A DNA stretch of 13,877 nucleotides from JBEVNR01 sp040507985 (GTDB taxonomy: Bacteria; Pseudomonadota; Alphaproteobacteria; Rickettsiales; UBA6187), in the NCBI GenBank assembly GCA_040507985.1, contig JBEVNR010000011.1:1-13877 (forward strand). The letters are read 5' to 3'. The notes beneath the pieces are model-generated. The model was not told the DNA's origin. It made no database searches and saw only the letters and a program-made list of their open reading frames with translations. The translations under genes were made by a program, and so were the position numbers. Below, in pieces: positions 6,065-13,550 of the stretch (the stretch's first letter is position 1; every line of letters starts with the position of its first letter).

Positions 6065-7543
6065 TTATATGAAATAATTATAATATCGCGAATAATCCCG
6101 GTCCTCTCCCCGAAAAAGAACGCCGTCCGCCGTTTCCGCCGCCTGGCGGCGTATGTCCGGCACGGACGTCGATTCCAGCCTCTCGCCTGCGGCGATTGCC
6201 CCGACCGCATGGAAAATATCCGGAGCGCGGCCCTTGGCGCGGCCTTCCTTCGTCAATTCTATGCCCATGCGCAACGCGCCGGAATTAATGATTTTCTTGT
6301 CGCGCAGCTTTAGTAAAAAAGGGTTTCGACTGTAGGCTATGTCTATTTCGGGGCCGGAGCAGTTAACGACGCAATCGGCGCGCAACGTCTCTATCGCGTC
6401 TTCCTTTTTTTTACGGTACGATACGGTAATTTTTTCGTCGCGTTTGCCGCCGATATGGTAAATCGTGCCGGCGACGATCGAAAACGCGCCTCTTTCTTTG
6501 TCGGCGAGAATGGAATCTAGCACGTGCGAAGGAATGCGATGCCGATGCGCGTTCCAAAAAGGAAGCAACCGTTGGGCGATTCGGCGTTTTTCCTTGACGG
6601 GCAACCGCTCCCATACGGCGTTCGTTTCCGGACGGAAGCGATCCCATACGGCGCGCCAATCCGCGCCCCGGGCCATGGCCGCCTCCGCCTCGCGGCGCAC
6701 GAAATGCGCCAACGACACGGCGTCTTGAGGGAAGTGCGACGGGTCGAAGCGACGCGGGTAAGGCGCGAACGCCCGGTGCGGATGCGGTATGAGGCCGTGG
6801 CGCGAAATGGCAGTCACGTGGCCTTTAAATCCTTTTGCGCGAAGGCTAAGGAACGCGTCGGCCATGCTAAGGCCGGACCCGGCGATGACGGCGCGGGAGC
6901 GTTCGGAAAAGCGGGACAAATCCTTTTGCCGCATGAGGCTTTCCGGCGGCGGCGCCCACATGTCGTCCACGTATTTCTCGGGACATAAAAACGCGCCGCG
7001 CGCGCACGCCAGCGCTTTGACGGGAACGCTTCCAACGGCAAGCACGACGCGATCGGCTTCGGGTAAAACGCCTTGCCTTAACGATACGATCGCCGTGCGG
7101 CGCTCGGTAATCTCTACGTCCCGCGCCTCGTCCCGGAGCGCCGTTACCTCCGCTCCCTTCGCTTTCGCTTCCGCCAGGATGCGCTTCCATATCTGTTCGA
7201 GATAGACGCCGTAAAGCTTCCTGGGATAAAATGCGTCTCCGTCAATCGCGAGCGAACGAAAGGCGGGGTCGGAGTCGCGCCATGAAGGCGCGTCGGACGC
7301 CAGCCACGAAAGGAAATGTTCCGACTCGCCTTCGTACAAGCCCATATTTTTTGCCGGCACGTTCAACAGATGAAACGGCTCCGGGGTGGAATAAGCGACG
7401 CCCTTGGCAAGGTTTGCCGATTTTTCCACGACGAAGAGGCGCGTGCCGGGCGGCGTCTTGCGAATGACGTGTGCGGCGACGGCAACGCCGGAAAATCCTC
7501 CTCCGACGATAACGACGGTCGGCGCCGAGAGAGTTGTTTTCAT
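6065..7543 (-). CDS. FAD/NAD(P)-binding protein of the COG4529 (NAD_binding_9) type
   Basis: The 492-aa protein opens with a Rossmann dinucleotide-binding motif VVIVGGGFSGVAVAAH (10-25; the GxGxxG is 14-19) and an acidic end of strand two, VVEK. Then comes FHLLNVPAKNMGLY (57-70), characteristic of COG4529 proteins. A second nucleotide-binding motif, AVIAGSGLSMADAFLSL, lies near the middle, and VVNCSGPEIDIAYS and a C-terminal HAVGAIAAGERLES complete the FAD fold. Members are predicted oxidoreductases or monooxygenase-like flavoproteins of mostly unknown reaction. A strong AAAGGAGG lies 7 nt before ATG 7541-7543. The co-transcribed thiol dioxygenase suggests a role in sulfur-compound oxidation; this is inference from context. 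Confidence 0.87.
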   Translation of the reverse strand: MKTTLSAPTVVIVGGGFSGVAVAAHVIRKTPPGTRLFVVEKSANLAKGVAYSTPEPFHLLNVPAKNMGLYEGESEHFLSWLASDAPSWRDSDPAFRSLAIDGDAFYPRKLYGVYLEQIWKRILAEAKAKGAEVTALRDEARDVEITERRTAIVSLRQGVLPEADRVVLAVGSVPVKALACARGAFLCPEKYVDDMWAPPPESLMRQKDLSRFSERSRAVIAGSGLSMADAFLSLRAKGFKGHVTAISRHGLIPHPHRAFAPYPRRFDPSHFPQDAVSLAHFVRREAEAAMARGADWRAVWDRFRPETNAVWERLPVKEKRRIAQRLLPFWNAHRHRIPSHVLDSILADKERGAFSIVAGTIYHIGGKRDEKITVSYRKKKEDAIETLRADCVVNCSGPEIDIAYSRNPFLLKLRDKKIINSGALRMGIELTKEGRAKGRAPDIFHAVGAIAAGERLESTSVPDIRRQAAETADGVLFRGEDRDYSRYYNYFI

Positions 7544-7572
7544 GCGATTTCCTCCTTTTAATATATATTAAT

Positions 7573-7655
7573 AGATCTCTTGCATAACTTAGCTAAGGGC
7601 GAGAGCATCTCCCTCACGCGATCGGCCAAGCCGGGCTCGATTATACGATAAGACG
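7573..7655. repeat. Short degenerate copy of the MITE-like inverted-repeat element
   Basis: The left end, AGATCTCTTGCATAAC followed by CTAAGGGCGAG, closely matches the left end of the larger element at 9726 (AGACTTCTTGCATAAC, then CTAAGGCGGAG). The right end, CGATTATACGATAAGAC, resembles that element's right end, CGGATTATACAAGAGGTC. The two ends are also rough inverted repeats of one another. The interior is about half as long and unrelated in detail. It fills most of the gap between the flhB stop and the COG4529 Shine-Dalgarno. Boundaries are approximate. Confidence 0.55.
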
Positions 7656-7680
7656 TTGCGCTTCACGTCCGAGGTCACCT

Positions 7681-8745
7681 CTATAGTTTACCCTTAAGCT
7701 TATACACGTAGCGAATGATTTCCGCGACGGCGCGATAATATTCCGAAGGAATGACGTCGCCCACCTCGGCGGAGTTATACAGCGCACGGGCGAGGGGAGG
7801 GTTTTCGATGACCGGCACGTCGTTCTCTTCGGCGGTTTTGCGGATGATGAGCGCGATATTGTCTTGCCCCTTGGCCACGACGCGCGGCGCGTCGAATTTT
7901 TCCATTTCGTAGGTGATGGCCACGGCGTAGTGGGTGGGGTTCGAGATGACGGCGTCGGCCGTCGGCACCGCCGCCATCATGCGGTTGTTGGCGCGCTCCT
8001 GCCGAATTTGCCGAAGCTTCGCCTTGACTTCCGGATTGCCTTCCGTTTCCTTATATTCGTCCTTTATTTCCTTTAGCGACATGCGCAGCGACTTCACGTG
8101 CTCGAAACGCTGGTAGAAATAATCCAGCCCTCCCGCCATTCCCATAAAAACGCAGACGCCGAGCAAGAGCTTAAACGTCGTTCCGGCGATTTCGCGAATC
8201 GCGTCGGTCGGCTCAAGCGCGAAAAGCCGGAGCAATATCGGGGCGTCCGGATAGACGGCAACGTAGGCGACGGCGGCGACGGCAATAATTTTAAGCAATC
8301 CCTTGAAAAATTCCATCAGGGATTTCATCGAAAAAATGCGCTTGAATCCCGCCAGCGGCGATATGCGCTCGCCTTTCGGCTTGACGGGGTCGGCGGACCA
8401 TATCAATTCGTGCTGCGCGGCGGAAAAGATCACCATGACGACGAACAAGGCGAAGGAGGGGGCGAGAAACATGCTCAAGAAAAGAAACGCGCATTTTTTA
8501 GCTACCGCCTTCATGACGTCGGCGTTTATTTCGGGAAAGCGCGTCGCATCCAGAAAAGGTGAAAGGTCGATCGCGTACCCTTTCCAAAAAGCGGGCCAGA
8601 ATACGAGCACGATAGGGGTCATGCCCAGAAAAAGGCCGAAGCTCACCAATTCGCGGGAAAAAGGAACCTGTCCGCGCTCCTTCGCCTGCTCCAATCGCCT
8701 GTGGCTTGGCTCTTCGGTCTTTTCGTTATCGTCGTCGTCGGCCAT
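7681..8745 (-). CDS. flhB: Flagellar biosynthesis protein FlhB
   Basis: FlhB is the export-gate switch of the flagellar type III secretion apparatus in the inner membrane. The 354-aa protein has the charged N-terminus DDNEKTEEPSHRRLEQAKERGQVPFSREL, four hydrophobic segments, the linker MSLKEIKDEYKETEGNPEVKAKLRQIRQE, and the self-cleaving motif N269-P270-T271-H272. After it come HYAVAITY and the C-terminal domain with VPVIENPPLARALY, so cleavage and specificity switching should be possible. I prefer FlhB over a virulence-type SctU homologue on these features. No other flagellar gene is next to it (usually fliR is upstream), so it stands alone here. The start ATG 8743-8745 has no clear Shine-Dalgarno. 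Confidence 0.95.
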   Translation of the reverse strand: MADDDDNEKTEEPSHRRLEQAKERGQVPFSRELVSFGLFLGMTPIVLVFWPAFWKGYAIDLSPFLDATRFPEINADVMKAVAKKCAFLFLSMFLAPSFALFVVMVIFSAAQHELIWSADPVKPKGERISPLAGFKRIFSMKSLMEFFKGLLKIIAVAAVAYVAVYPDAPILLRLFALEPTDAIREIAGTTFKLLLGVCVFMGMAGGLDYFYQRFEHVKSLRMSLKEIKDEYKETEGNPEVKAKLRQIRQERANNRMMAAVPTADAVISNPTHYAVAITYEMEKFDAPRVVAKGQDNIALIIRKTAEENDVPVIENPPLARALYNSAEVGDVIPSEYYRAVAEIIRYVYKLKGKL

Positions 8746-8766
8746 GGCGTTTTTTCGTAAATCAAG

Positions 8767-8824
8767 TTATGCCGCGCGCTTCGTCATGCCGTGCACGCAA
8801 CGACAACTTAGCGCGCCTTCATAA
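8767..8824. repeat. Interrupted inverted repeat in the flhB/dsbA divergent spacer
   Basis: TTATG-CC-GCGCGC (8767-8779) pairs with GCGCGC-CTT-CATAA (8811-8824). The loop contains a smaller pairing, TCGT with ACGA, around the palindrome GTGCAC. It sits between the start of flhB and the promoter of the divergent thioredoxin-fold gene, so it could be a binding site or a leader structure for flhB. The function is unproven and no T-run accompanies it. Confidence 0.35.
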
Positions 8825-8831
8825 ATTTGTC

Positions 8832-8860
8832 TTGAACTTAAGGGCGCAAACGGGTATCTT
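8832..8860 (+). promoter_or_regulatory. Sigma70-type promoter of the DsbA-family gene
   Basis: CTTGAAC, whose hexamer TTGAAC spans 8832-8837, and TATCTT at 8855-8860 are separated by exactly 17 bp. Transcription would start near 8867, about 43 nt ahead of the ATG. The ribosome binding site GGAAGGGG follows, 6 nt before the start codon. Confidence 0.5.
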
Positions 8861-8909
8861 TTTCGCCTATCGGATGACTTATCACATAAAAATACGGAAG
8901 GGGTGACGC

Positions 8910-9689
8910 ATGGCGATTTCATGGAGCAAGAAAATGGGCGCGGCCGCGCTTGGGCTTTCTCTGGTCACGGCGCATGCGTCCGACGCTCGCGCCGCCGAAG
9001 AGGTTAAGGTCGAAACGAAAAACGACAAAGCCTTCGTCGAAGGGGTGATAAAAGAATATTTCCAGAAAAATCCCGACGTCGTCTTTAACGCGCTCGTGGC
9101 CTACCAGCAAAAGCAAGAAGAAGAAAAACAAAAAACCGCGCAAGAAAAAGTGCAGCAGCACGAAGATAAACTCTACGACCTTGATCTTACGCCCGCCATC
9201 GGTAACGTAGACGGCGCCGACGCCACCGTGGTGGAATTCTTCGATTATTCGTGCGGGTATTGCCGCCGCAGCTTCCCCATTTTGCAGCAGCTCGTAAAAG
9301 ATGATCCGAAGGTGCGGGTGTTGTTTAAGGAATTCCCCATCCTCGGCAAGGCGTCGGAAGAGGCCAGCAAGGCCGCCGTCGCCGTGTTTATCACGCAGCC
9401 CAAGAAATATTTCGACGCCCACCAATTATTCATGACCCAGCGCTTGCGCGACAAGGAAGCGATCCTTAAGGCGCTCGAAGGCATTGGAGTCGACGCTAAA
9501 GCGGTGGAAAAAGCCATGGACGGCGAAGAAGTGGCCAAAGTCTTGGAAAGCGCCGATGCCGTCGCGCGTTCCATCGGGGTTAACGGCACTCCGGCCTTTA
9601 TCGTCAACGGCCAGTTCGTCGGCGGCGCGCTTAGCCTAGATACCTTCAAGCAAATGATTGCCGACGCCCGTGCGAAAAAGGCGAAATAG
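8910..9689 (+). CDS. Secreted DsbA-family thiol:disulfide oxidoreductase with ScsC-like N-terminal domain
   Basis: The 259-aa precursor begins with a signal peptide (basic MAISWSKK, a hydrophobic stretch, then cleavage likely after ARA at about residue 28). The N-terminal segment, VEGVIKEYFQKNPDVVFNALVAYQQKQEEEK, resembles the helical oligomerisation domain of ScsC-type proteins. A thioredoxin fold follows with active site C115-G-Y-C118 and the cis-proline loop GTPAFIVNG (P228). It should catalyse disulfide formation or isomerisation in the periplasm. The oligomerisation domain hints at isomerase rather than oxidase activity; that is inference. ATG 8910 has a good Shine-Dalgarno. No DsbB or DsbD partner is adjacent. 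Confidence 0.9.
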   Translation: MAISWSKKMGAAALGLSLVTAHASDARAAEEVKVETKNDKAFVEGVIKEYFQKNPDVVFNALVAYQQKQEEEKQKTAQEKVQQHEDKLYDLDLTPAIGNVDGADATVVEFFDYSCGYCRRSFPILQQLVKDDPKVRVLFKEFPILGKASEEASKAAVAVFITQPKKYFDAHQLFMTQRLRDKEAILKALEGIGVDAKAVEKAMDGEEVAKVLESADAVARSIGVNGTPAFIVNGQFVGGALSLDTFKQMIADARAKKAK

Positions 9690-9725
9690 TCCGGCATTTT
9701 ATAGTCGATACGCTTTAAAATGATT

Positions 9726-9894
9726 AGACTTCTTGCATAACCGCTACTAAGGCGGAGCGTATGCGTCGGTTCGTCCGTCATCGAGTCCTCACCCCCGCTT
9801 TCGCGGGAGCAGGCCTTCGCGTCTATTACGCTGCGGTTCTCCGGGCGGGCGATTCTAGCATTCGCTCCACCATAGCGGATTATACAAGAGGTCT
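9726..9894. mobile_element. MITE-like 169-bp element with terminal inverted repeats
   Basis: The left end (9726-9759), AGACTTCTTGCATAA then CCGCTA and GGAGCG, and the complement of the right end (9863-9894), AGACCTCTTGTATAAT then CCGCTA and GGAGCG, match in most of about 32 positions. Such long imperfect terminal repeats without a transposase gene fit a miniature inverted-repeat transposable element. Inside, CCCGC-TTTC-GCGGG forms a small hairpin of the GCGAAAGCGGG type widespread in proteobacterial intergenic repeats. Open frames in it have no start signal and no family match. No clear target duplication is visible. Confidence 0.6.
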
Positions 9895-10048
9895 GTTCGT
9901 TTTTGCAGGAATAGTGAGCTATTTTAAAAAACGAATGGAATTGCAGCAAAAAACCCCAAAAATCCGGCCGTTTTAGTTACTCCGGCCTATGGCTCAAAAA
10001 GTGCATACAACTCTACATCATATGTAAATGACGAGATTTTTATCTTGC
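9895..10048. other. Rest of the dsbA/lysC convergent spacer
   Basis: The convergent spacer 9690-10048 is about 360 bases long and carries no gene I can support. Beyond the inverted-repeat element it holds a weak stem-loop on the minus strand. GGCCG and CGGCC around 9965-9988 pair across a 12-nt loop and are followed by GGATTTTTGGGGTTTTTT, which could end lysC transcription. The rest is AT-rich with no signal I recognise. Confidence 0.35.
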
Positions 10049-11296
10049 TTAGGCCTCTGCGTCCGGCCCTTCCTTGTCAAGCCCATAGGCGGTGTGCAGC
10101 GCACGCACGGCCAGTTCTGTATATTCGTCGTCTATCAGTACGCTCACCTTAATTTCCGAGGTGGTGATGACGTGAATGTTAATTTTTTTGGCGGCAAGGG
10201 TGGCGAACATGGTTTCGGCCAAACCGGCGTGGCTGCGCATGCCGACGCCGATGACGGAAATTTTCGCCACGTTGTCGCGCGTGACGAGACGGCGATAGGC
10301 GATTTCGTCCTTTTTCGCCTTCAGCGCGTCCACCGCTCGGCGTAAATCGGTTTTGCCGACGGTGAAAGTCATGTTGGTGGTGGTGGCCTCGGGATCGACG
10401 TCTTGCACGATCATGTCGACGTTGATGTTTTTCTCCGCGAGCGGCAAAAATACGCCGGCGGCCACTCCCGGCGCGTCCGGCACGCCCACGAGGGTGATTT
10501 GCGCTTCATTCATGCTATAGGCGACGCCCGTCACCAACCTTCTTTCCATAACTTCCTCTTCGTCGGTTAACAGGCTGCCCGGCCCTTCGGAGAAACTGGA
10601 GAGCACCCGGACGCGCACCCCGTGCTTCATGGCCATTTCCACCGAACGGATTTGCAGCACCTTCGCCCCTTGCGAGGCCATTTCCAGCATTTCTTCGTAG
10701 GCGATTTTGTTTAAGCGGCGCGCCTTGGGGGCTACGCGCGGATCGGTGGTGTAAATGCCGTCCACGTCGGTGTAAATGTCGCAGCGCTCCGCCCCGAGCG
10801 CCGCCGCGAGCGCCACGGCGGAAGTGTCGGAGCCGCCCCGACCCAGCGTGCTGATGCTGCCGCCGTCGGTGACGCCCTGAAATCCGGTGACGATGGCGAC
10901 CACGCCGGCGTCCAGGTCTTTTTTAATGGTTTCCGCCGCAATATGTTCGATGCGCGCCCGCCCGTGGGCGTCGTCGGTCTTGAGAGGAAGTTGCCATCCC
11001 TGCCAGGAGCGCGCCTTCAATCCCTCGGCTTGCAGCGCCAGCGCCGTGAGGCCGGCCGATATTTGTTCGCCGGCGGCCACGACCGCGTCGTGCTCGCGAA
11101 AGGAATCCGGCGAATCGGGCGGCAATATCTCGTCGACCAACCCCACCAAGCGGTTGGTTTCCCCGGACATGGCGGAAACGACGACCGCGACCTTGTGTCC
11201 GGCGTCGCATTCCCGACGGATAAGGGCGGCCACGTGGCGAATGCGCTCGACGCTGCCCACCGACGTTCCGCCGAACTTTAGCACTACCGGCGCCAT
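10049..11296 (-). CDS. lysC: Aspartate kinase
   Basis: The enzyme phosphorylates aspartate, the first step towards lysine, threonine, methionine and diaminopimelate. The 415-aa protein has the amino-acid kinase signature VLKFGGTSVGS (5-15), VVVSAMSGETNRL, the catalytic region GFQGVTDGGSISTLGRGGSDTSAVALA, and DIYTDVDGIYTTDPR. Two C-terminal ACT domains follow, with ITLVGVPDAPGVAAGVF and ISVIGVGMRSHAGLAETMF. The length and single-function layout match the monofunctional, feedback-regulated alphaproteobacterial enzyme. ATG 11294-11296 has no recognisable Shine-Dalgarno. It is divergent from the portal gene. Confidence 0.97.
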   Translation of the reverse strand: MAPVVLKFGGTSVGSVERIRHVAALIRRECDAGHKVAVVVSAMSGETNRLVGLVDEILPPDSPDSFREHDAVVAAGEQISAGLTALALQAEGLKARSWQGWQLPLKTDDAHGRARIEHIAAETIKKDLDAGVVAIVTGFQGVTDGGSISTLGRGGSDTSAVALAAALGAERCDIYTDVDGIYTTDPRVAPKARRLNKIAYEEMLEMASQGAKVLQIRSVEMAMKHGVRVRVLSSFSEGPGSLLTDEEEVMERRLVTGVAYSMNEAQITLVGVPDAPGVAAGVFLPLAEKNINVDMIVQDVDPEATTTNMTFTVGKTDLRRAVDALKAKKDEIAYRRLVTRDNVAKISVIGVGMRSHAGLAETMFATLAAKKINIHVITTSEIKVSVLIDDEYTELAVRALHTAYGLDKEGPDAEA

Positions 11297-11330
11297 AGAC
11301 GTAAATTATATTGGGTGAAGGATGCGCGCG

Positions 11331-11359
11331 TTTATACCGGCGCGACTCAAAAACCACAA
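11331..11359 (-). promoter_or_regulatory. Probable lysC promoter
   Basis: On the minus strand, TTGTGG (complement of 11354-11359) and TATAAA (complement of 11331-11336) are 17 bp apart, which predicts a start near 11324 and a leader of about 28 nt. A second perfect -10-like TATAAT (complement of 11305-11310) lies only 8 nt before the ATG and would give an almost leaderless message, but it lacks a -35 at the right distance. Confidence 0.4.
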
Positions 11360-11470
11360 GAACATTTTCTCCGCCCATATTTTTCCTCTCCCCTTCTTCC
11401 GCTTCGATTGTCCTCCGGCATACAAATTCCGCTCGTATCCATCAACGCACACTGCATAAAGCGAGGTCGC

Positions 11471-12631
11471 ATGGCAAAATTTTGGCGAAGGGCGTTCCGG
11501 ACGACGGTACAATCGCAAAACGTCGCGAGCGAGACGAAATCCTCCACGCAAAGCATCTTGCATTTGCTGGGCGAGGCGGAAAGCCTGCGCGGCGGCTACG
11601 GGGAATATGCGCGCGAAGGCTATTGCCGCAACGTGGTCGCCCATCGCGCGGTGCAACTCGTGGCGCAATCGGTGGCGGGAACTCCGCGCTACGTCGCGGA
11701 GCCGCGCGAAAAGCGAAAAGAGAATTCGCGTTATGCCGCGCTTATTTCCCGTCCTTCTCCGGGAAAGACGGAACACGGATTGTTCTTTGAGATTGCGGCG
11801 TCGCTGCTGATCGGCGGCAACGCCTATATATGCGTCGCGCGGGCGGCGGGCATGCCTAAGGAATTGCATATGCTTCGGCAAGACCGGATGGAGGTCGTTC
11901 CCGGCAAGGGCGGGATGCCGTCCGCGTATGTCTATCGGGTGGACGGCGTCGAGCGCCGGTTTCCGGTGCGCCCCGTCACCGGCGAAAGCGACGTCATTCA
12001 CCTTAAACGCTTCCATCCGTTAAGCGATTGGTACGGGCTGGCGTCGGCGGAAGCGGCGGCGGACGCCGTCGACCAGCATAACAAGGCGGCGGCGTGGAAT
12101 AGGTCGTTGCTACAAAACGGCGCGCGTCCCTCCGGCGCGTTGGTGGTGGGCGGAGACGGCTATTTGCCTGAAGAGCAATATCGTCGGCTAAAGGTAGAGC
12201 TGGAAGACAAACACGCGGGAGCGAGCAACGCCGGCCGTCCGATTATTTTAGAGGGCGGGTTGGATTGGAAGGAAATGAGCATCTCTCCCAAGGACATGGA
12301 ATATATCGCCGCCAAGGACAGCGCCGCGCGCGACGTCGCCCTCGCCTTCGGCGTGCCGCCGCAACTGCTCGGCATTCCCGGCGACAACACCTACAGCAAT
12401 ATGGCCGAAGCGAGGCTGGCGCTGTGGGAGCAAACCGTCGTCCCGCTCGCACAGGAAATCGTCTGCGCCTTTAATAACGCGCTATCGCGCGACTTCGACG
12501 GAGAGCGCATGGCGATAGATTACGACGGCATAACCGCCCTCTCCCCCCGTCGCGACGCACTGTGGAAGCGCGTGTCGGAGGCCGCGTTCTTAACGGACGA
12601 AGAGAAGCGGCGCATGGTGGGGGTAGAGTAG
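11471..12631 (+). CDS. HK97-family phage/gene transfer agent portal protein
   Basis: The portal forms the dodecameric ring through which DNA enters the capsid. The 386-aa protein carries the family blocks NVVAHRAVQLVAQSVAGTP, LLIGGNAYICVARAAGMPKELHML, GLASAEAAADAVDQHNKAAAWNRSLLQNGARPSGAL and GVPPQLLGIPGDNTYSNMAEARLALWEQTVVPL. The length fits the GTA g3 portal of Alphaproteobacteria. The frame is open upstream to 11315, but that part has a low-complexity sequence foreign to portals. ATG 11471, preceded by GCGAGG, is the better start. No terminase, protease or capsid gene is beside it, so it is an isolated piece of a GTA or prophage. Confidence 0.92.
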   Translation: MAKFWRRAFRTTVQSQNVASETKSSTQSILHLLGEAESLRGGYGEYAREGYCRNVVAHRAVQLVAQSVAGTPRYVAEPREKRKENSRYAALISRPSPGKTEHGLFFEIAASLLIGGNAYICVARAAGMPKELHMLRQDRMEVVPGKGGMPSAYVYRVDGVERRFPVRPVTGESDVIHLKRFHPLSDWYGLASAEAAADAVDQHNKAAAWNRSLLQNGARPSGALVVGGDGYLPEEQYRRLKVELEDKHAGASNAGRPIILEGGLDWKEMSISPKDMEYIAAKDSAARDVALAFGVPPQLLGIPGDNTYSNMAEARLALWEQTVVPLAQEIVCAFNNALSRDFDGERMAIDYDGITALSPRRDALWKRVSEAAFLTDEEKRRMVGVE

Positions 12632-12652
12632 AAATGGAGCAATATTAATTTT

Positions 12653-13132
12653 TTATTTAATGCAAGGACAAATTTCGTGATCAAGGTCAAACCAAAATAT
12701 TTGGAACACCCTGCCTTCCCTATTGCCCCAAATGCGAATTTTTCCTGTAACGCGCAAAGAGAAAAGCACGTCGTAATCCTCTCGTTTGAGATCGACCAAG
12801 CGTTTCTGCGCCTCCGGAATAATGCGCGAAACTTGGACTTCATGGTTTTTCGATCCCTCTCCGCGTCTCTTTGGTTCCGTCTCGATGGCCGCCCACGTCA
12901 TCGATTCCCTGTTTACAAGGTGGGGAAGAATCGTTCTTTCCCACCTTTCCCTGCCGACATGTTTCCACCCCCACTTGCTTTCGTTATCGATTTTGCTTAT
13001 TTGCCATACGGGAGTTTGGAGTTTATAAGCTAGCGGCTCGACCTTAGTTCTTGCGGAAGAAGCATTTTCCGGTAAAGACTTGATTTTTGGGTTTTTGTCT
13101 TTTTTCCGCTTTTTAGGGCTAGAGTCTGCCAT
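12653..13132 (-). CDS. Predicted toxin partner of the Panacea antitoxin (basic, family unknown to me)
   Basis: The 159-aa protein has a Lys/Ser-rich N-terminus (SSPKKRKKDKNPKIK), then PVWQISKIDNESKWGWKHVG and a helix with IIPEAQKRLVDLKREDYD. The C-terminal beta region reads LFSLRVTGKIRIWGNREG then VFQIFWFDLDHEICP. The last part recalls small ribonuclease-type toxins of the RelE/ParE fold, where the sequence RIWG and an aromatic WFD/WWD strand recur. That is inference from appearance only. Its ATG (13130-13132) lies inside the antitoxin gene with a 14-nt overlap, typical of toxin-antitoxin operons. It ends 22 nt from the convergent portal gene. Its GC content looks lower than that of the genes to its left. 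Confidence 0.6.
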   Translation of the reverse strand: MADSSPKKRKKDKNPKIKSLPENASSARTKVEPLAYKLQTPVWQISKIDNESKWGWKHVGRERWERTILPHLVNRESMTWAAIETEPKRRGEGSKNHEVQVSRIIPEAQKRLVDLKREDYDVLFSLRVTGKIRIWGNREGRVFQIFWFDLDHEICPCIK

Positions 13133-13550
13133 AGTAATTGGCCATGCTTTCTAACGTAATTTCATTATTGCTTCTTTCTCCGTCGGGAACGCCTTGGCGC
13201 GCGATTTTCCAAGGTTCTTCCATGTGCGTAATATCGCTTAATTGTTTAGAAGTATAGCCACCATAAAAGTTAATAACCTTATCTATGGTTTCTTTTTGGA
13301 AATCAGCGAGTTTAGAGGAGTCGCCGTCTTTTATTTCCGCAACTTCGTATTGACGGTAATGGCTGGCGTACAGTCCCGTCGTGACAGGGCCGTTCGCCCA
13401 TGCCTCTATGCGGTTATCGAATAATTTTTGCTCATCCCATACCAAAGACCATGCTTGCGCGTAGTAGCATAGCTTTTGCAACTTCATCGCGGGAAGGACT
13501 CCCATTTTTTCCAAAATATATTGCGCTACGTCTTCTGCTCTGACCGACAT
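13119..13550 (-). CDS. Panacea/SocA-like (DUF4065) antitoxin
   Basis: This 143-aa protein matches the Panacea (DUF4065, SocA-like) domain: SVRAEDVAQYILEKMG, KLQKLCYYAQAWSLVWDEQKLFDNRIEAWANGPVTTGLY, YGGYTSKQLSDITHMEEPWKIAR and ITLESMANYYGRL. Proteins with this domain neutralise many unrelated toxins encoded next door. The frame is open six codons further to an ATG at 13566-13568. GGAG lies 8 nt before ATG 13548-13550, and the predicted -10 at 13577-13582 puts the first transcribed base near 13570, so the inner start is better. It precedes and overlaps its likely toxin gene. Confidence 0.9.
   Translation of the reverse strand: MSVRAEDVAQYILEKMGVLPAMKLQKLCYYAQAWSLVWDEQKLFDNRIEAWANGPVTTGLYASHYRQYEVAEIKDGDSSKLADFQKETIDKVINFYGGYTSKQLSDITHMEEPWKIARQGVPDGERSNNEITLESMANYYGRL

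Noticed and set aside
9245..9949. Long minus-strand open frame (234 aa) across the DsbA-family gene and the inverted-repeat element
   Set aside because: It is antisense to a clear secreted thioredoxin-fold gene. Its protein runs through repeat sequence and has no domain or ribosome binding site.
9761..9976. Plus-strand frame (71 aa) inside the inverted-repeat element
   Set aside because: Runs through the GCGAAAGCGGG-type repeat hairpin; no ribosome binding site and no domain.
11315..11470. 52-codon N-terminal extension of the portal frame
   Set aside because: It has no resemblance to portal proteins and overlaps the lysC promoter region. ATG 11471 has a ribosome binding site and gives the family's normal length.
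11306..12016. Minus-strand open frame (236 aa) antisense to the portal gene
   Set aside because: Low-complexity Arg-rich protein, with the portal protein well supported on the other strand; typical shadow in GC-rich coding DNA.
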